NCBI GenBank assembly: GCA_963780895.1
Contig: CAWAEG010000008.1
Span: 248,001-312,000, forward strand
DNA from: DASQFI01 sp963780895
Lineage (GTDB): Bacteria; Acidobacteriota; Vicinamibacteria; Vicinamibacterales; SCN-69-37
Length of the DNA: 64,000 nt
Reading direction: 5' to 3'
Part shown: positions 43,291 to 55,520 of the stretch, in pieces
Position numbering within the stretch: the first letter of the stretch is position 1
Layout: each line of letters opens with the position of its first letter
Notes under the pieces: generated by a model
The model's database searches: none
Told to the model about the DNA's origin: nothing
The model's input: the letters and a program-made list of their open reading frames with translations, nothing else
Translations under genes and position numbers: made by a program

Positions 43291-45382
43291 TTGCCGTCAA
43301 GTGATCTGCTCTCGACGCCGCTGCAGTACGTGAAGGGCGTCGGGCCGCGCCGCGCCGCGGACTTCGAGCGGGTCGGCCTCACGACCGTCGAGGATCTGCT
43401 GCTGCGGTTTCCGCTCCGGTACGAGAACCGCGCGGACCTGTTGCCGGTGAAAGCCCTTCGGCCCGGACAGATCGCGACAATCGCCGGTCAGGTGCTCTCG
43501 TCGGGACTTCGCGCCACGCGCCGGCCCGGTTTCCGGCTGTTCGAGCTGATCGTCCGGGACGAGACGGGACCCGTGCGCGCCGTGTTCCCCAACCAGGCGT
43601 TCCTCAAAGACGTGTTTCATCCGCAGCAGCACGTCATCCTCTTCGGGCCCGTCGAGTACCCGATCGGGACTCCAGTTCACCAATCCGGAGTACGAGATCG
43701 TCCGGGGCGAGGGCGACGACGACGCGACGGTGCACACGGGTCGCATCGTTCCGATCTATGAAAAAGCCGGCTCGATGACGCCGCGGATGCAGCGGACGCT
43801 GGTGCACCGGCTGATGGAGATGCTGCCGCCGGATCTGCCGGACCCGATCCCCCCTTCGATTCGGGAGCGGCGGGGATTACCCGATCGCCGTGTGGCGACC
43901 GCCGAATCGCATTTCCCGTCGAAAGGCACCGACGTCGCCGCGCTCAACGCGTACCGCACGCCCGCCCAGCAGCGGCTCATCTTCGAGGAGTTCTTTCTGT
44001 TCCAGGCGGGCCTCGTGCTGCGCAAGCGCCGGCACGCCGGGGATCGGAAGCCGCGCGCGGTCGTCGTCGACGATCGGATCCGCGAGTCGGCACGCCGCGT
44101 GCTGCCGTTCAAGCTCACCGATGGGCAGAAGACGGCGCTGCGCGAGATCGTGACCGACATGCAGCGGCCCGAGCCGATGAACCGGTTGCTGCAGGGCGAC
44201 GTCGGCGCCGGCAAGACCATCGTGGCGATGCTGGCGGCGATCGTGGCGATGGAGAACGGGTTTCAGGTGGCGTTCATGGCGCCGACGGAAATCCTGGCGG
44301 ACCAGCATTACCTCACGATTCGCCGGCTGCTGGACGCGTCCCGGTTCCGGATTGCGTCGCTCACGGGCAGCGCCACGCCCGCGCGCCGCCGGGAAATGCA
44401 TGCCGAGATCGCAAGCGGCACGACCAATCTCGTCGTCGGCACGCATGCGCTCGCCGAGGCCGCGGTGACGTTCAAGGAGCTCGGGCTCGTGATCATCGAC
44501 GAGCAGCACCGGTTCGGGGTGCTGCAGCGCGCGACGCTCCGGTCGAAGGGCGTCCACCCTGACGTGCTCGTCATGACGGCGACGCCAATTCCGCGGACGC
44601 TCGCGCTCACGGCGTACGGCGACCTGGACGTGTCCGTGATGCGTGATTTGCCGCCTGGACGCCAGCCGATCCGGACCATCTCGCGATCGGAATCGACGCG
44701 CGACGACGTCTACCGGCTGGCGCGAGCCGAGCTCGAGCGCGGCCGGCAGATCTATGTGATCTATCCGCTGGTCGACGAATCCGAAAAGGTCGACCTGCGG
44801 GCAGCCACGGCGATGGCCGACCATCTGCGCGCGGAAGTGTTTCCCGAGTACACCGTCGGCCTGCTCCACGGCCGGCTGAAACAGGACGAGAAAGATCGGG
44901 TGATGAGCGCGTTCGCGCGCGGCGACGTGCACGTCCTCGTGGCGACGACCGTTGTCGAGGTCGGTGTGGACGTGCCCAACGCGACCGTGATGATCGTCGA
45001 ACACGCCGAGCGCTTCGGACTCTCGCAGCTCCATCAGCTCCGCGGCCGGGTGGGGCGTGGCGCGCACGCGTCCACGTGCGTCTTGCTCTACCAGACGCTC
45101 GGGCCGGACGCGCGGGGGCGCCTCGAGGCGCTCGTCGAGACGACGGACGGCTTCGTCCTCGCCGAACGCGACCTGGCGCTCCGCGGGCCCGGCGACTTTT
45201 TCGGCACGCGTCAGTCCGGCCTGCCGACCCTCCGCGTGGGCGATCTCCTCCGCGATCACGCGCTCATGGAGGAGGCTCGCCGGGAAGCCGTGGCCTGGCT
45301 CGACACCGGCGGCGCGCAGTCGCTGATTGAGTACCTCACCGCGAACTGGGCGTCGAGGTTCGGGCTCGTAGGCGTTGGCTAG
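43291..45382 (+). CDS. recG: ATP-dependent DNA helicase RecG, one-base frameshift near 43671
   Basis: About 696 residues when corrected. The start TTG 43291 is the only one available after an upstream stop and leads at once into the wedge domain (LQYVKGVGPRRAADF, LLLRFPLRYENRADLL). After VEYPIG the frame shifts; one base on it reads LQFTNPEYEIVRGEGDD and continues normally. Helicase motifs: LLQGDVGAGKTIVAML (Walker A), IIDEQHRFGVLQR (DEQH box), VMTATPIPRTLAL, TTVVEVGVDVPNATVM and QLRGRVGRG, with GDFFGTRQSGLP near the end. It reverses stalled replication forks. The insertion is probably a consensus error. Confidence 0.9.
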
Positions 45383-45401
45383 TGGCCGAACCCCGACACC
45401 C

Positions 45402-46046
45402 GTGAGAATCATCTCCGGATCGCTCCGCGGCCGGCGTCTCAAGGCGCCCGCCGGCTCTCGCGTCCGGCCCACGTCGGACAGTCTGCGCGAGACGCTGTTC
45501 AACGTCCTCGGCCCGTCGGTCGCGGGCGCGCGCGTGCTGGATGCGTTTGCCGGGACGGGCGCCCTCGGCCTCGAAGCGATCAGCCGCGGCGCGGCGCACG
45601 CGACGTTCGTCGAGGCCGATCCGGCGGCGCTCCGTGTGCTGCGCGAGAACGTCGCGGCCTTCGGGGTCGAGAACGCGTGTGTTATCATCCGCGGCGATTT
45701 CCCGATCGCGTTGAGACGGCATTCGGCGCGCGACGGTCGTGGCCGGCTCGACAGGGAGCGGCCCGGCCACCCGTCGCCAATCCTCGACGAGCGTGCGCCG
45801 GCGTACGATCTGATCCTGCTGGATCCGCCGTACGCCATCGTGGATCTCGTCGCCGTCGTCGAGGATGCCGCGGCGTTCATGGCGGCACCGGCGCGCGTCG
45901 TGCTCGAGCACAGCCGGCGGCGGACGTCGCCAGAGGTCGCCGGACTGCTGCGGCGCACGCGCGTGCTGGCGGCGGGAGACAGCGCGCTCTCGTTCTACGA
46001 GCCGGAGCCGGTCGTCGCACGGGACCGCCACACGGAAGGCGCTTGA
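45402..46046 (+). CDS. rsmD: 16S rRNA (guanine966-N2)-methyltransferase
   Basis: 214 residues from GTG 45402, giving the standard N-terminus (V)RIISGSLRGRRLKAP; a TTG at 45375 overlaps recG. SAM loop VLDAFAGTGALGLEAISRGA and catalytic LLDPPYAI are present, with PTSDSLRETLFNVL between. It methylates G966 of 16S rRNA. A 20-residue Arg-rich insert (SARDGRGRLDRERPG) before the DPPY motif is longer than usual. RsmD next to CoaD is a common pairing. Confidence 0.93.
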   Translation: MRIISGSLRGRRLKAPAGSRVRPTSDSLRETLFNVLGPSVAGARVLDAFAGTGALGLEAISRGAAHATFVEADPAALRVLRENVAAFGVENACVIIRGDFPIALRRHSARDGRGRLDRERPGHPSPILDERAPAYDLILLDPPYAIVDLVAVVEDAAAFMAAPARVVLEHSRRRTSPEVAGLLRRTRVLAAGDSALSFYEPEPVVARDRHTEGA

Positions 46047-46063
46047 GAGTCCGCGACATTTCG

Positions 46064-46573
46064 ATGGCTGCACACCCCCGCACCGCCGTCTACCCGGGCA
46101 CGTTCGATCCGCTGACCAACGGACACGTCGACATCATCGAGCGCGGCCTCGGCCTGTTCGACCGCATCATCGTGGCGATCCTCGTCAACTCCGGCAAGCA
46201 GCCGCTCTTCGACATCGACGAGCGCGTCGGCATCATCCGCGAGGTGTTCTCGGCGCAGCCGGCCGTCGAAGTGGAGACGTTCGAAGGGCTGCTCGTCGAC
46301 TACGTCCACCGCCGCCACGCGACGGTCATCGTGCGCGGCCTGCGGACCGTCTCGGATTTCGACTACGAACGGCAGATGGCGCTCATGAACCGGCATCTCC
46401 GGTCGGACATCGAGACGGTCTTCATGATGCCGTCGGAACAGTACGCCTACGTGAGCTCGACTCTCATCAAGGACATCGCGGCGCTCGGCGGATCGCTCGC
46501 CGGGCTCGTGCCACCCGTCGTCGAATCCCGGCTCGCGAGGCGTCGCGAGGCCGCCACCACACGCCGAGCATGA
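46064..46573 (+). CDS. coaD: Phosphopantetheine adenylyltransferase
   Basis: 169 residues. The nucleotidyltransferase motif TFDPLTNGHVDIIERG is at the N-terminus. VAILVNSGKQPLFDIDERV, VIVRGLRTVSDFDYERQMAL and YAYVSSTLIKDIA complete the family pattern. It makes dephospho-CoA in the penultimate step of CoA synthesis. Its stop overlaps the next ATG by four bases. Length and active-site residues are normal. Confidence 0.95.
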   Translation: MAAHPRTAVYPGTFDPLTNGHVDIIERGLGLFDRIIVAILVNSGKQPLFDIDERVGIIREVFSAQPAVEVETFEGLLVDYVHRRHATVIVRGLRTVSDFDYERQMALMNRHLRSDIETVFMMPSEQYAYVSSTLIKDIAALGGSLAGLVPPVVESRLARRREAATTRRA

Positions 46574-47781
46574 GCACAGACACCCTCCGTCTCTCGGATC
46601 GCACGCGGCACATCGGACTGTCGGCCACCATGAAAGGCACGATCGAGGCGGAACGTCTGCGCCGCCAGGGCGTGGACGTCGTGGACCTCGGCGCGGGGGA
46701 GCCGGACTTTCCGACGCCCGCACACATCACCGCGGCGGCACACTCGGCGCTCGACGCCAACTTCACGAAGTACACCGCCAACCCGGGCCTGACCGAACTG
46801 CGCGAAGCGGTGGCCGCGCGGTGTCTGCACGACCACGGCGTGAGCTATGAGTCGTCAGAGGTGATCGTCACCGCAGGCGGCAAGCAGGCGCTCCATCACG
46901 CCGCGCTGGCGCTCTTCGGACCCGGCGATGAAGTCATCACGCATACGCCCGGCTGGCCCACGCTGACCGAACAGGCGAAGCTGGCGGGGGCGGCACCGGT
47001 CGTCGTCCGCACGCACGAAGACGATGGGTTCAAGCTGCGGGCGGAGGCGCTGTTAGCGGCGGTCACGCCGCGGACCCGCGGCATCATCATCAACTCTCCG
47101 GGCAATCCGACGGGTGCGCTTCTTGACGACGCCGAAGCCCGTGTGCTCGCGGCCGAAGCGTCGCGACGCGACCTCTGGATCGTGATCGATCTCTGCTATG
47201 ACCGGCTGATTTACGACCACGCGCCGCACAACCTCGTGAAGATCATGGCCGACGCCATGCGCGATCGGCTGATCCTGGCCGGTTCCGCATCGAAGTCGTA
47301 CGCGATGACCGGCTGGCGATGTGGCTGGATGATCGGGCCCGCGCCGGTCGTCCAGGCCGCCAATGCGCTGCAGAGTCACGAGACGTCGAACGTCAACTCC
47401 ATCACCCAGAAGGCCGCGATCGCCGCCCTCGCCGGACCGCAGCAGTGCGTGGACGACATGCTCGCGGAATACCAGCGCCGGCGCGATCAACTGCTGGCGT
47501 GGCTGGCCGAGGAGCCGCGCTTGCGCTGCGCGATTCCATCCGGCGCGTTCTATCTCTTCCCGTCGGTGTCTGATTTCCTGTCGCCGAACCGCTGCCGCAC
47601 GTCCGCGGAGTTCGCCGATGCACTCCTGCGCGAGGAGCACGTCGTCACGACGCCGGGTGAGGCGTTCGACGCGCCCGGGTATGTCCGGCTGTCATATGCC
47701 ACCTCGCTGGACCGTCTGCGCGAGGGGGCCACGCGGCTCATCCGGTTTGCAAGGGGGACGGGACTTTTTTCCACAGTTTGA
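46570..47781 (+). CDS. Class I aminotransferase (aspartate aminotransferase-like)
   Basis: 403 residues. Fold-type I PLP motifs are VVDLGAGEPDFPTPAHI, KYTANPGLTELREAVA, VTAGGKQALHHAALALFGPG, IINSPGNPTGALL, the PLP Lys in AGSASKSYAMTGWRCGWMIG, and substrate Arg in VRLSYATS. It probably transaminates aspartate or an aromatic or branched 2-oxo acid. The final codons (GTGLFSTV then TGA 47779-47781) are read from the left arm of a palindromic element, so the natural C-terminus may have been replaced. It overlaps coaD by four bases. Confidence 0.9.
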   Translation: MSTDTLRLSDRTRHIGLSATMKGTIEAERLRRQGVDVVDLGAGEPDFPTPAHITAAAHSALDANFTKYTANPGLTELREAVAARCLHDHGVSYESSEVIVTAGGKQALHHAALALFGPGDEVITHTPGWPTLTEQAKLAGAAPVVVRTHEDDGFKLRAEALLAAVTPRTRGIIINSPGNPTGALLDDAEARVLAAEASRRDLWIVIDLCYDRLIYDHAPHNLVKIMADAMRDRLILAGSASKSYAMTGWRCGWMIGPAPVVQAANALQSHETSNVNSITQKAAIAALAGPQQCVDDMLAEYQRRRDQLLAWLAEEPRLRCAIPSGAFYLFPSVSDFLSPNRCRTSAEFADALLREEHVVTTPGEAFDAPGYVRLSYATSLDRLREGATRLIRFARGTGLFSTV

Positions 47782-47836
47782 AGTACATAGGTGCCAGAGG
47801 TCGGGCTCGACCTCTGGCACCTGACCCCTACAAACT

Positions 47837-47857
<21 letters not shown>
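47754..47857. repeat. Nested palindromic element spanning an aminotransferase stop and a GlcD start
   Basis: The outer arms (47754-47780 and 47831-47857) are perfect 27-base inverted copies beginning GGGGACGGGACTTTTTTCC. Inside lies a perfect 15-base hairpin (47789-47803 with 47808-47822, AGGTGCCAGAGGTCG) with a four-base loop. The whole is 104 bases. The left arm encodes the last residues and TGA of the aminotransferase; the right arm holds the GTG start (47837) of the next gene. The outer nine bases match those of the element at 5502-5595. REP-like elements mobilised by RAYT transposases have this look, but no such gene is in the window. Confidence 0.88.
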
Positions 47858-49228
<1,371 letters not shown>

Positions 49229-49230
49229 CC

Positions 49231-49857
49231 ATGACCATCGCCAGCGCACTGCTGATTCTCGCGTTCCTCCTGTCGGGACCAACCCCGCAGGTCCCCGCTC
49301 CGGCGTCGCCGCAGCTCGTGATGGTCGTGCTCGAGACCGACAAGGGCGCGATCGAGATCGAGATCGATCTCGGGCGTGCGCCGATCACGGCCGGGAACTT
49401 TCTGAAGTATCTGGACGGCGGGTTATACGACGGCGGCCGTTTCACGCGAACCGTGCGGCGCGAAACCGAAAACCGGACGGACTATCCGATTCAGGTCATC
49501 CAGGCGACGATCAACCCGGCGCGCCGGGCCGAGGCGTTCCCGGCGATCGCGCTGGAGCGGACGAACACGACCGGCATCCTGCACAAGAACGGCGTCATCT
49601 CGATGGCGCGCAGCAACGCCGCCGACACGGCGACCAATCAGTTCTTCATCTGCATCGGCGACCAGCCGGAGCTCGACTTCGGCGGCAAGCGCAATGCGGA
49701 CGGCCAGGGGTTTGCCGCGTTCGGCCGCGTGATCATCGGCATGGACGTCGTCGAGGCCATCCAGCGCTCGCCGGTCGCCAAGAGCACGCAGGATAAGACG
49801 GCGCTGACGCAGAACCTGTCCCCGCCGATCCTGATTTCCAAGGCACGCCGCAAGTGA
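49231..49857 (+). CDS. Cyclophilin-type peptidyl-prolyl isomerase, exported
   Basis: 208 residues, two bases after glcD. A hydrophobic leader (MTIASALLILAFLLSG) suggests export. The cyclophilin core is VVLETDKGAIEIEIDLGRAP, TAGNFLKYLDGGLYDGGRFT, GVISMARSNAADTATNQFFI and AFGRVIIGMDVVEAIQ. It speeds proline isomerisation during folding, here in the periplasm. The substrate-site Arg is present in the GRFTRTV segment. Confidence 0.9.
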   Translation: MTIASALLILAFLLSGPTPQVPAPASPQLVMVVLETDKGAIEIEIDLGRAPITAGNFLKYLDGGLYDGGRFTRTVRRETENRTDYPIQVIQATINPARRAEAFPAIALERTNTTGILHKNGVISMARSNAADTATNQFFICIGDQPELDFGGKRNADGQGFAAFGRVIIGMDVVEAIQRSPVAKSTQDKTALTQNLSPPILISKARRK

Positions 49858-49879
49858 GCCACGCTTCGCGCGGCTGAAC

Positions 49880-50248
49880 ATGCCCATCGTCGCCGTCATT
49901 GGCGCGTCCGCGGACCGGCGCAAGTTCGGCAACAAGGCCCTCCGGGCATTCCGTCATCGCGGCTACACCGTGGTGCCGATCAACCCGCACGCCGACGTGG
50001 TCGAAGGGGAGCGCGCATACGCCACGGTGCTCGACTACCCCGGTCCGATCGACGAAGCGACGGTCTACGTGCCGCCGGACATCGGCCGGCAGGTGATGGA
50101 TCAGGTGGCGACGAAGGGGATCAAGAAGGTGTGGCTCAACCCTGGTGCTGACGCCCGGCCGGTCGTCGAGCGCGCGCGATCGCTCGGCTTGAATGCGATC
50201 GTCGCGTGCTCGATTGTGGGCATCGGAGAGTCGCCGGGGAATTACTAG
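49880..50248 (+). CDS. CoA-binding domain protein (YccU-like)
   Basis: 122 residues, a single Rossmann-type CoA-binding domain: IVAVIGASADRRKFGNKALR, YTVVPINPHADVVEGERAYA, DEATVYVPPDIGRQVMDQVA, VWLNPGADARPVVERARSLG and VACSIVG. Members resemble the N-terminal part of succinyl-CoA synthetase alpha but have no known reaction. It follows the cyclophilin gene by 22 bases. Confidence 0.88.
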   Translation: MPIVAVIGASADRRKFGNKALRAFRHRGYTVVPINPHADVVEGERAYATVLDYPGPIDEATVYVPPDIGRQVMDQVATKGIKKVWLNPGADARPVVERARSLGLNAIVACSIVGIGESPGNY

Positions 50249-50269
50249 TATCCGGCGACACGTGCGGGT

Positions 50270-50560
50270 CTAGTTGTTGTCAGGCTGGCATTCGCCATTG
50301 CTGCAGTGCCACCCGTCCGGGCAATCCTCATTTGAGCTGCAGCTGTTTGTGAGTGCCCGAAGACGGTTTGCGGCGAGAATGAACGCCTGACAAATCTGCG
50401 GGAACTTCTCTCGGTTCGTGACGTACAGGCTGATGGCTTTGTTCTCCAGACTGTTGGCGTGCCAGCGGAATGTCGCGAACTCGACGGCGTTCATGGTACT
50501 CGCCTGCCACCTGCGTGGGCCCACTGGCTTGCTCGAACTCTTGCTCATACGCTTGCTCAT
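50270..50560 (-). CDS. Small protein with Cys-rich C-terminus, unknown function
   Basis: 96 residues. ATG 50560 has an excellent Shine-Dalgarno (AGGAGA, seven bases upstream). The N-terminus is Ser/Lys-rich (MSKRMSKSSSKPVG), the middle helical (CQAFILAANRLRALTNS). The last 23 residues hold four closely spaced Cys (74, 80, 86, 91) in CSSNEDCPDGWHCSNGEC; a fifth is at 57. The tail resembles small disulfide or metal-binding knots seen at the ends of secreted proteins, yet no signal peptide is present. It lies about 165 bases downstream of the sensor kinase gene on the same strand. Options include a kinase partner or a peptide precursor; neither is shown. Confidence 0.6.
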   Translation of the reverse strand: MSKRMSKSSSKPVGPRRWQASTMNAVEFATFRWHANSLENKAISLYVTNREKFPQICQAFILAANRLRALTNSCSSNEDCPDGWHCSNGECQPDNN

Positions 50561-50724
50561 GACGGTGTCTCCTGAAAGGGGTTAGCGAACAGAGGCTGCC
50601 GAGCCCCACGATCGAGCCTGGCGTCGTTGAGCAGCGGGGCTGGGGAGCGCGCGGCGGAGAGCGTACCACTGGAACAACACGCGGTTGAAATGCGCCAGGT
50701 CGCAAGAGCCATGAAGTGGCCGGG

Positions 50725-53692
50725 TTATTTCGACCGCCGGAGTAACCAGATGTCCCTGGTGGCCAGGTTCCGTACGAAAAGCAACGAGCCGTCCACGAGA
50801 CTCGTCACGCCCGAGAACGCGACATTTGGCGCCTGGTTGTCCGTGACCCGCTGCATCGCACCTGTTTCGAGCGAGACGCGAAAACACGTTTTGGATCTGA
50901 CCTGTGGCACAGACGACATACAGCAGTGGGCGGCGGACATCGACGTGAGCAATGGAATCGACGACATTGGGGATGGTCGCAATCGATCTGGTCCGGCCAT
51001 CGACTGTGACCTCCAGCGCCTCCACCCCAGTGCGGCTGACCGATAACCATCGCACCACGATCAGGTTCCCCTGCGCCGTTCGACCTGCAATCCACACGCT
51101 TCCAACCGCCAAGCCCGCACCCTCGACCCGCGCGATGGTGGTCTCCTTGCGCGACAAGAGGTCGAGCTCCCTGACCATGTACACCGCGTCCGCGGGCCAA
51201 TAGAGATATGCGATTGTCCGACCGTCGGCGGCCGGAAACAGCCCGCGGAACCGGTGTTCGGCCGGGATGTCAATCAGGCGAAGATTCTTTCCGGAAGTGA
51301 CCGAGTATTGCATCAGACTGAGAGTCGCTTTATCTGGCTTTTCGACGAAGATCAGCGTCTGTCCGTCGGGCATCCACTGCATCGGCCAGGCGCCCCACTG
51401 AAAGCGGCCGTAAATCGGCAGCGTGCACTTGTCGGACACCGTCATCGCCGCGCCGGTCTCCAGGTCCCGAACCTTCAGCGTCTTCAACGCGGGATCGCCT
51501 CCCCCCTCCTGAAGAAACGCCACGCGGCGACCGTCCGGTGAAAGTAGCGGCGCCGACGCATCGGTTTCGATCGGCAAGGGATCGACCGTCAGGCGACCGT
51601 CAGCCATCGTCGCCTTCATGAGCCATGTATTGTTGGCGACGAACCGGCCGGACGCGCTCGGTTTGGATCGCTGAAAAATCAATGTGCGTCCGTCCGTCGA
51701 CACCGTCGGCGCAAACTCCGTGGTTGCCTCCGCCGTGAGCTGATTCTCGCGGCGCGGAGCATCCGACACCCACAGATCCGCATTGTCCGACACCTGTCTG
51801 AACGTCATCACGGCGCCATCGTTCGACGCACTCTCGGGTTCCTCCTGGGTGGGATCCGTCGTGCGTCGCCTGATCCAGCCATACGCGATCGAGGTCTCCC
51901 ACAGATCGACCTGACCGTTGCGGTCTGATTGAAAGAGCACGGTGTCTGGTCCCGTCCACGTCGGCAAACGCTCGACATGGGCGTCGTTTGTCAGCTGGCG
52001 CAGGTTGGTGCCGTCCATGCCCGCGATCCAGAGATCGGTCTGGTCCCCGGCTCGTGTTCTTGCCGCAAACACGACGCGACCTCCCGCGGCATCGACGTCA
52101 AACCCACGCAGCACTGGTCGAGGCTCTCCAAGATTCCAGGTGACGCTCACCTCGTCGACAGTCTGCCGCGCGAGATCCGCCCGATGAAGCGCGACATGAT
52201 TGTCCACATCGACCTGGAAGTACACCGAATTGCCTATCCACCTCAGGACGGAGACACCCTGGGTGACCGGAATCGCCAGACGCTGGACTGGCGCACCGCC
52301 TAGTGGCGCGGGAATCACGATGAGGAACGTCCCGGATGGAAAGCGCATCGCGCAGACGAATTTCGAGCCATCCTCCGACCAGCCGTGACTCAAGAACTCG
52401 CCGGGCGGGATCGTCACGCGCAACGCGTCGCTGCTGCGGTCGATCGGTTGAACGAACACGGCCCTGCCGGTATCGCGGATCGACAGGAATGACACCCATC
52501 GTCCGTCCGGCGAGACGACGCTGCGTTCTTCTTCGGTGGGCCACGTCACGAGCGCCTGCTGCTGGAACTCGACGTCTGCTCCAGGCAGGGGACGCAAGAA
52601 CACAACCGCGAGCGCAATGCTCGCTGCGGCCACGAGACTGGCAATCGCAACCCACCAATTGCGCGACCGCTGTAACGACGCCGCTCTCAGCGTATGCACC
52701 GTCGGTGTGACCGACGTCTCCGCGATCTGCCGCAACTCCTTTGCAACCACCGCCGCCGATTCAGGCCGCTGAGCTGGATCCTTCGAGAGGCAGCGCTCGA
52801 CGAGCCGAACCAGTTCCTTCGGCGTGCCGGTCGCCAGGTGCGCGAGCGACTTCGGCGCGTCGTGGACCAACGCGTGCACGTAGAGGTATTCGGTCGCGCC
52901 ATCGAAGGGCAGCTCGCCCGCGATGCACTCGAAAGCCACGACTCCGAGCGAAAAAATGTCGGCGCGCGCGGTTATCGGTTTGCCTTCCGCCTGCTCCGGC
53001 GCCATGTAATGCGGCGTCCCGGCGCGCGCGTCGCCGTCCATCCCGGTGCCGCGGGTCGAGGCCTCGATCAGGACCTCTGGGCGCGCGAGGCCGAAGTCGA
53101 GCAGTTTGACGTGGCCGTGCGGCGTGACCATCACGTTCGATGGCTTGATGTCGCGATGCACAAGGCCCATCGCATGCGCGTTCGCGAGACCTTCCGCGAT
53201 CTCGGAGATCAGCTCGATCGTTCGCGCGAGCGGCGGACGACCCTGCCGGAGAATTCCGGCCAGCGTCTCGCCTTCGACGAACTCCATGACGAGTAGCGCC
53301 TTGCGGCCGGATTCGAGCAGTTCGTAGACCTTGCAGATGAACGGGTGATCGAGCGAGGCGGCCGCCAGCGCTTCCGCGCGAAACCTGGCGCTCGCGCCCG
53401 GCTCGAGCAGCCGGACATCGTGCACCGCCTTGATGGCCACGGGGCGGTTGAGACGGGTATCGACCGCGCGGTAGACCAGACCCATGCCGCCGCTGCCCAC
53501 GCGGGATTCGAGACGGTAGTGCGGCGGCAGCGTCGGGAGGTCATCTGAGATCGGGTCCAGCGCTTGTCCGGTTCCAGGCCGGGTCTCGTCGCTCTCCAGC
53601 GCCAGCGCCAGAAGACACGCAGGGCAGGAGCTGTCGTCTTCAGGTTCGAGCAGCGCCACGCCGCAGCGTGGGCACGATGGCGTGTCAGGCAC
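50725..53692 (-). CDS. Ser/Thr protein kinase with zinc ribbon and beta-propeller sensor, one-base frameshift near 50881
   Basis: About 988 residues. Residues 7-26 are a zinc ribbon (CPRC, CPAC), 58-320 a Hanks kinase (GSGGMGLVYRAVD, HRDIKPSNVMV, DFGLARP, MAPEQAEG), and 349-369 a membrane helix (VAIASLVAAASIALAVVFL). The rest is a TolB/WD40-like propeller (VVSPDGRWVSFLS, LWIAGMDGTNLRQLT, LWVSDAPRRENQLT). The open frame runs on to 50582, but the last 110 residues look wrong. Deleting one base of the AAAA run at 50881-50884 gives FRVSLETGAMQRVT and a propeller end with stop at 50725. It is a likely membrane receptor kinase; ligand and target are unknown. Confidence 0.85.
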
Positions 53693-53794
53693 GCCGGCAC
53701 CTCACAAGGACCCGTCAGAAGAGCGGGGAAAGAGTACCACCAGACGTGATCTGAAGGCCCCTTTCCGCCCAGTTACAGGAAATAGACGTCGACA

Positions 53795-53863
53795 CGGAAT
53801 CTGAGGACCTGGAGATCTGAGGACCCGCGATCCGAGGACCACATCCCAGGTCCTCAGATTCCG
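53795..53863. repeat. Inverted repeat with three internal direct repeats, in a 400-base gene-free interval
   Basis: An 18-bp perfect inverted repeat (53795-53812 with 53846-53863, outer sequence CGGAATCTGAGGACCTGG) encloses two more direct copies of the unit. The three are AATCTGAGGACC (53798), GATCTGAGGACC (53814) and GATCCGAGGACC (53829), about 15-16 bases apart. It lies in the interval 53693-54093 between the divergent sensor kinase and rho genes. That interval holds no credible gene, only this element, the rho promoter and a GC-rich partial dyad near 53935-53985. Confidence 0.7.
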
Positions 53864-53989
53864 AACCAGGCGCATCCCGACTCCGGAATCGACACGGTTG
53901 CGATGGGGAATGCCTACTCTCGACCGGAAGTCCGCGCCCGGAACCGGGAACCGTGGAACCCCGAACCCGGGACCCTTCCGGAATCCGTG

Positions 53990-53998
53990 TGCTATACT
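53990..53998 (+). promoter_or_regulatory. Extended -10 promoter of rho
   Basis: TGCTATACT is an extended -10 element (TGn + TATACT) about 95 bases before the rho ATG. No good -35 hexamer is seen 17 bases upstream, as is common for extended -10 promoters. The transcript would have a leader of about 90 bases. It begins with a small hairpin (GTGCCG with CGGCAC, 54000-54026), which could serve Rho autoregulation. Confidence 0.5.
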
Positions 53999-54093
53999 GT
54001 GTGCCGTCCGTCCACAGACGCGGCACAACCAGGTGACCGCGCATCCGGTAACAACTCACATCCCAAATAACTTGTTTCGTTCCACCAACCCCT

Positions 54094-55506
<1,413 letters not shown>

Positions 55507-55520
55507 GGGCTTTTGGCCTG

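Noticed and set aside
50582..50724. C-terminal tail of the propeller kinase as the open frame reads
   Set aside because: Another frame continues the propeller blade pattern and stops at 50725; the tail is a product of a one-base insertion at 50881-50884.
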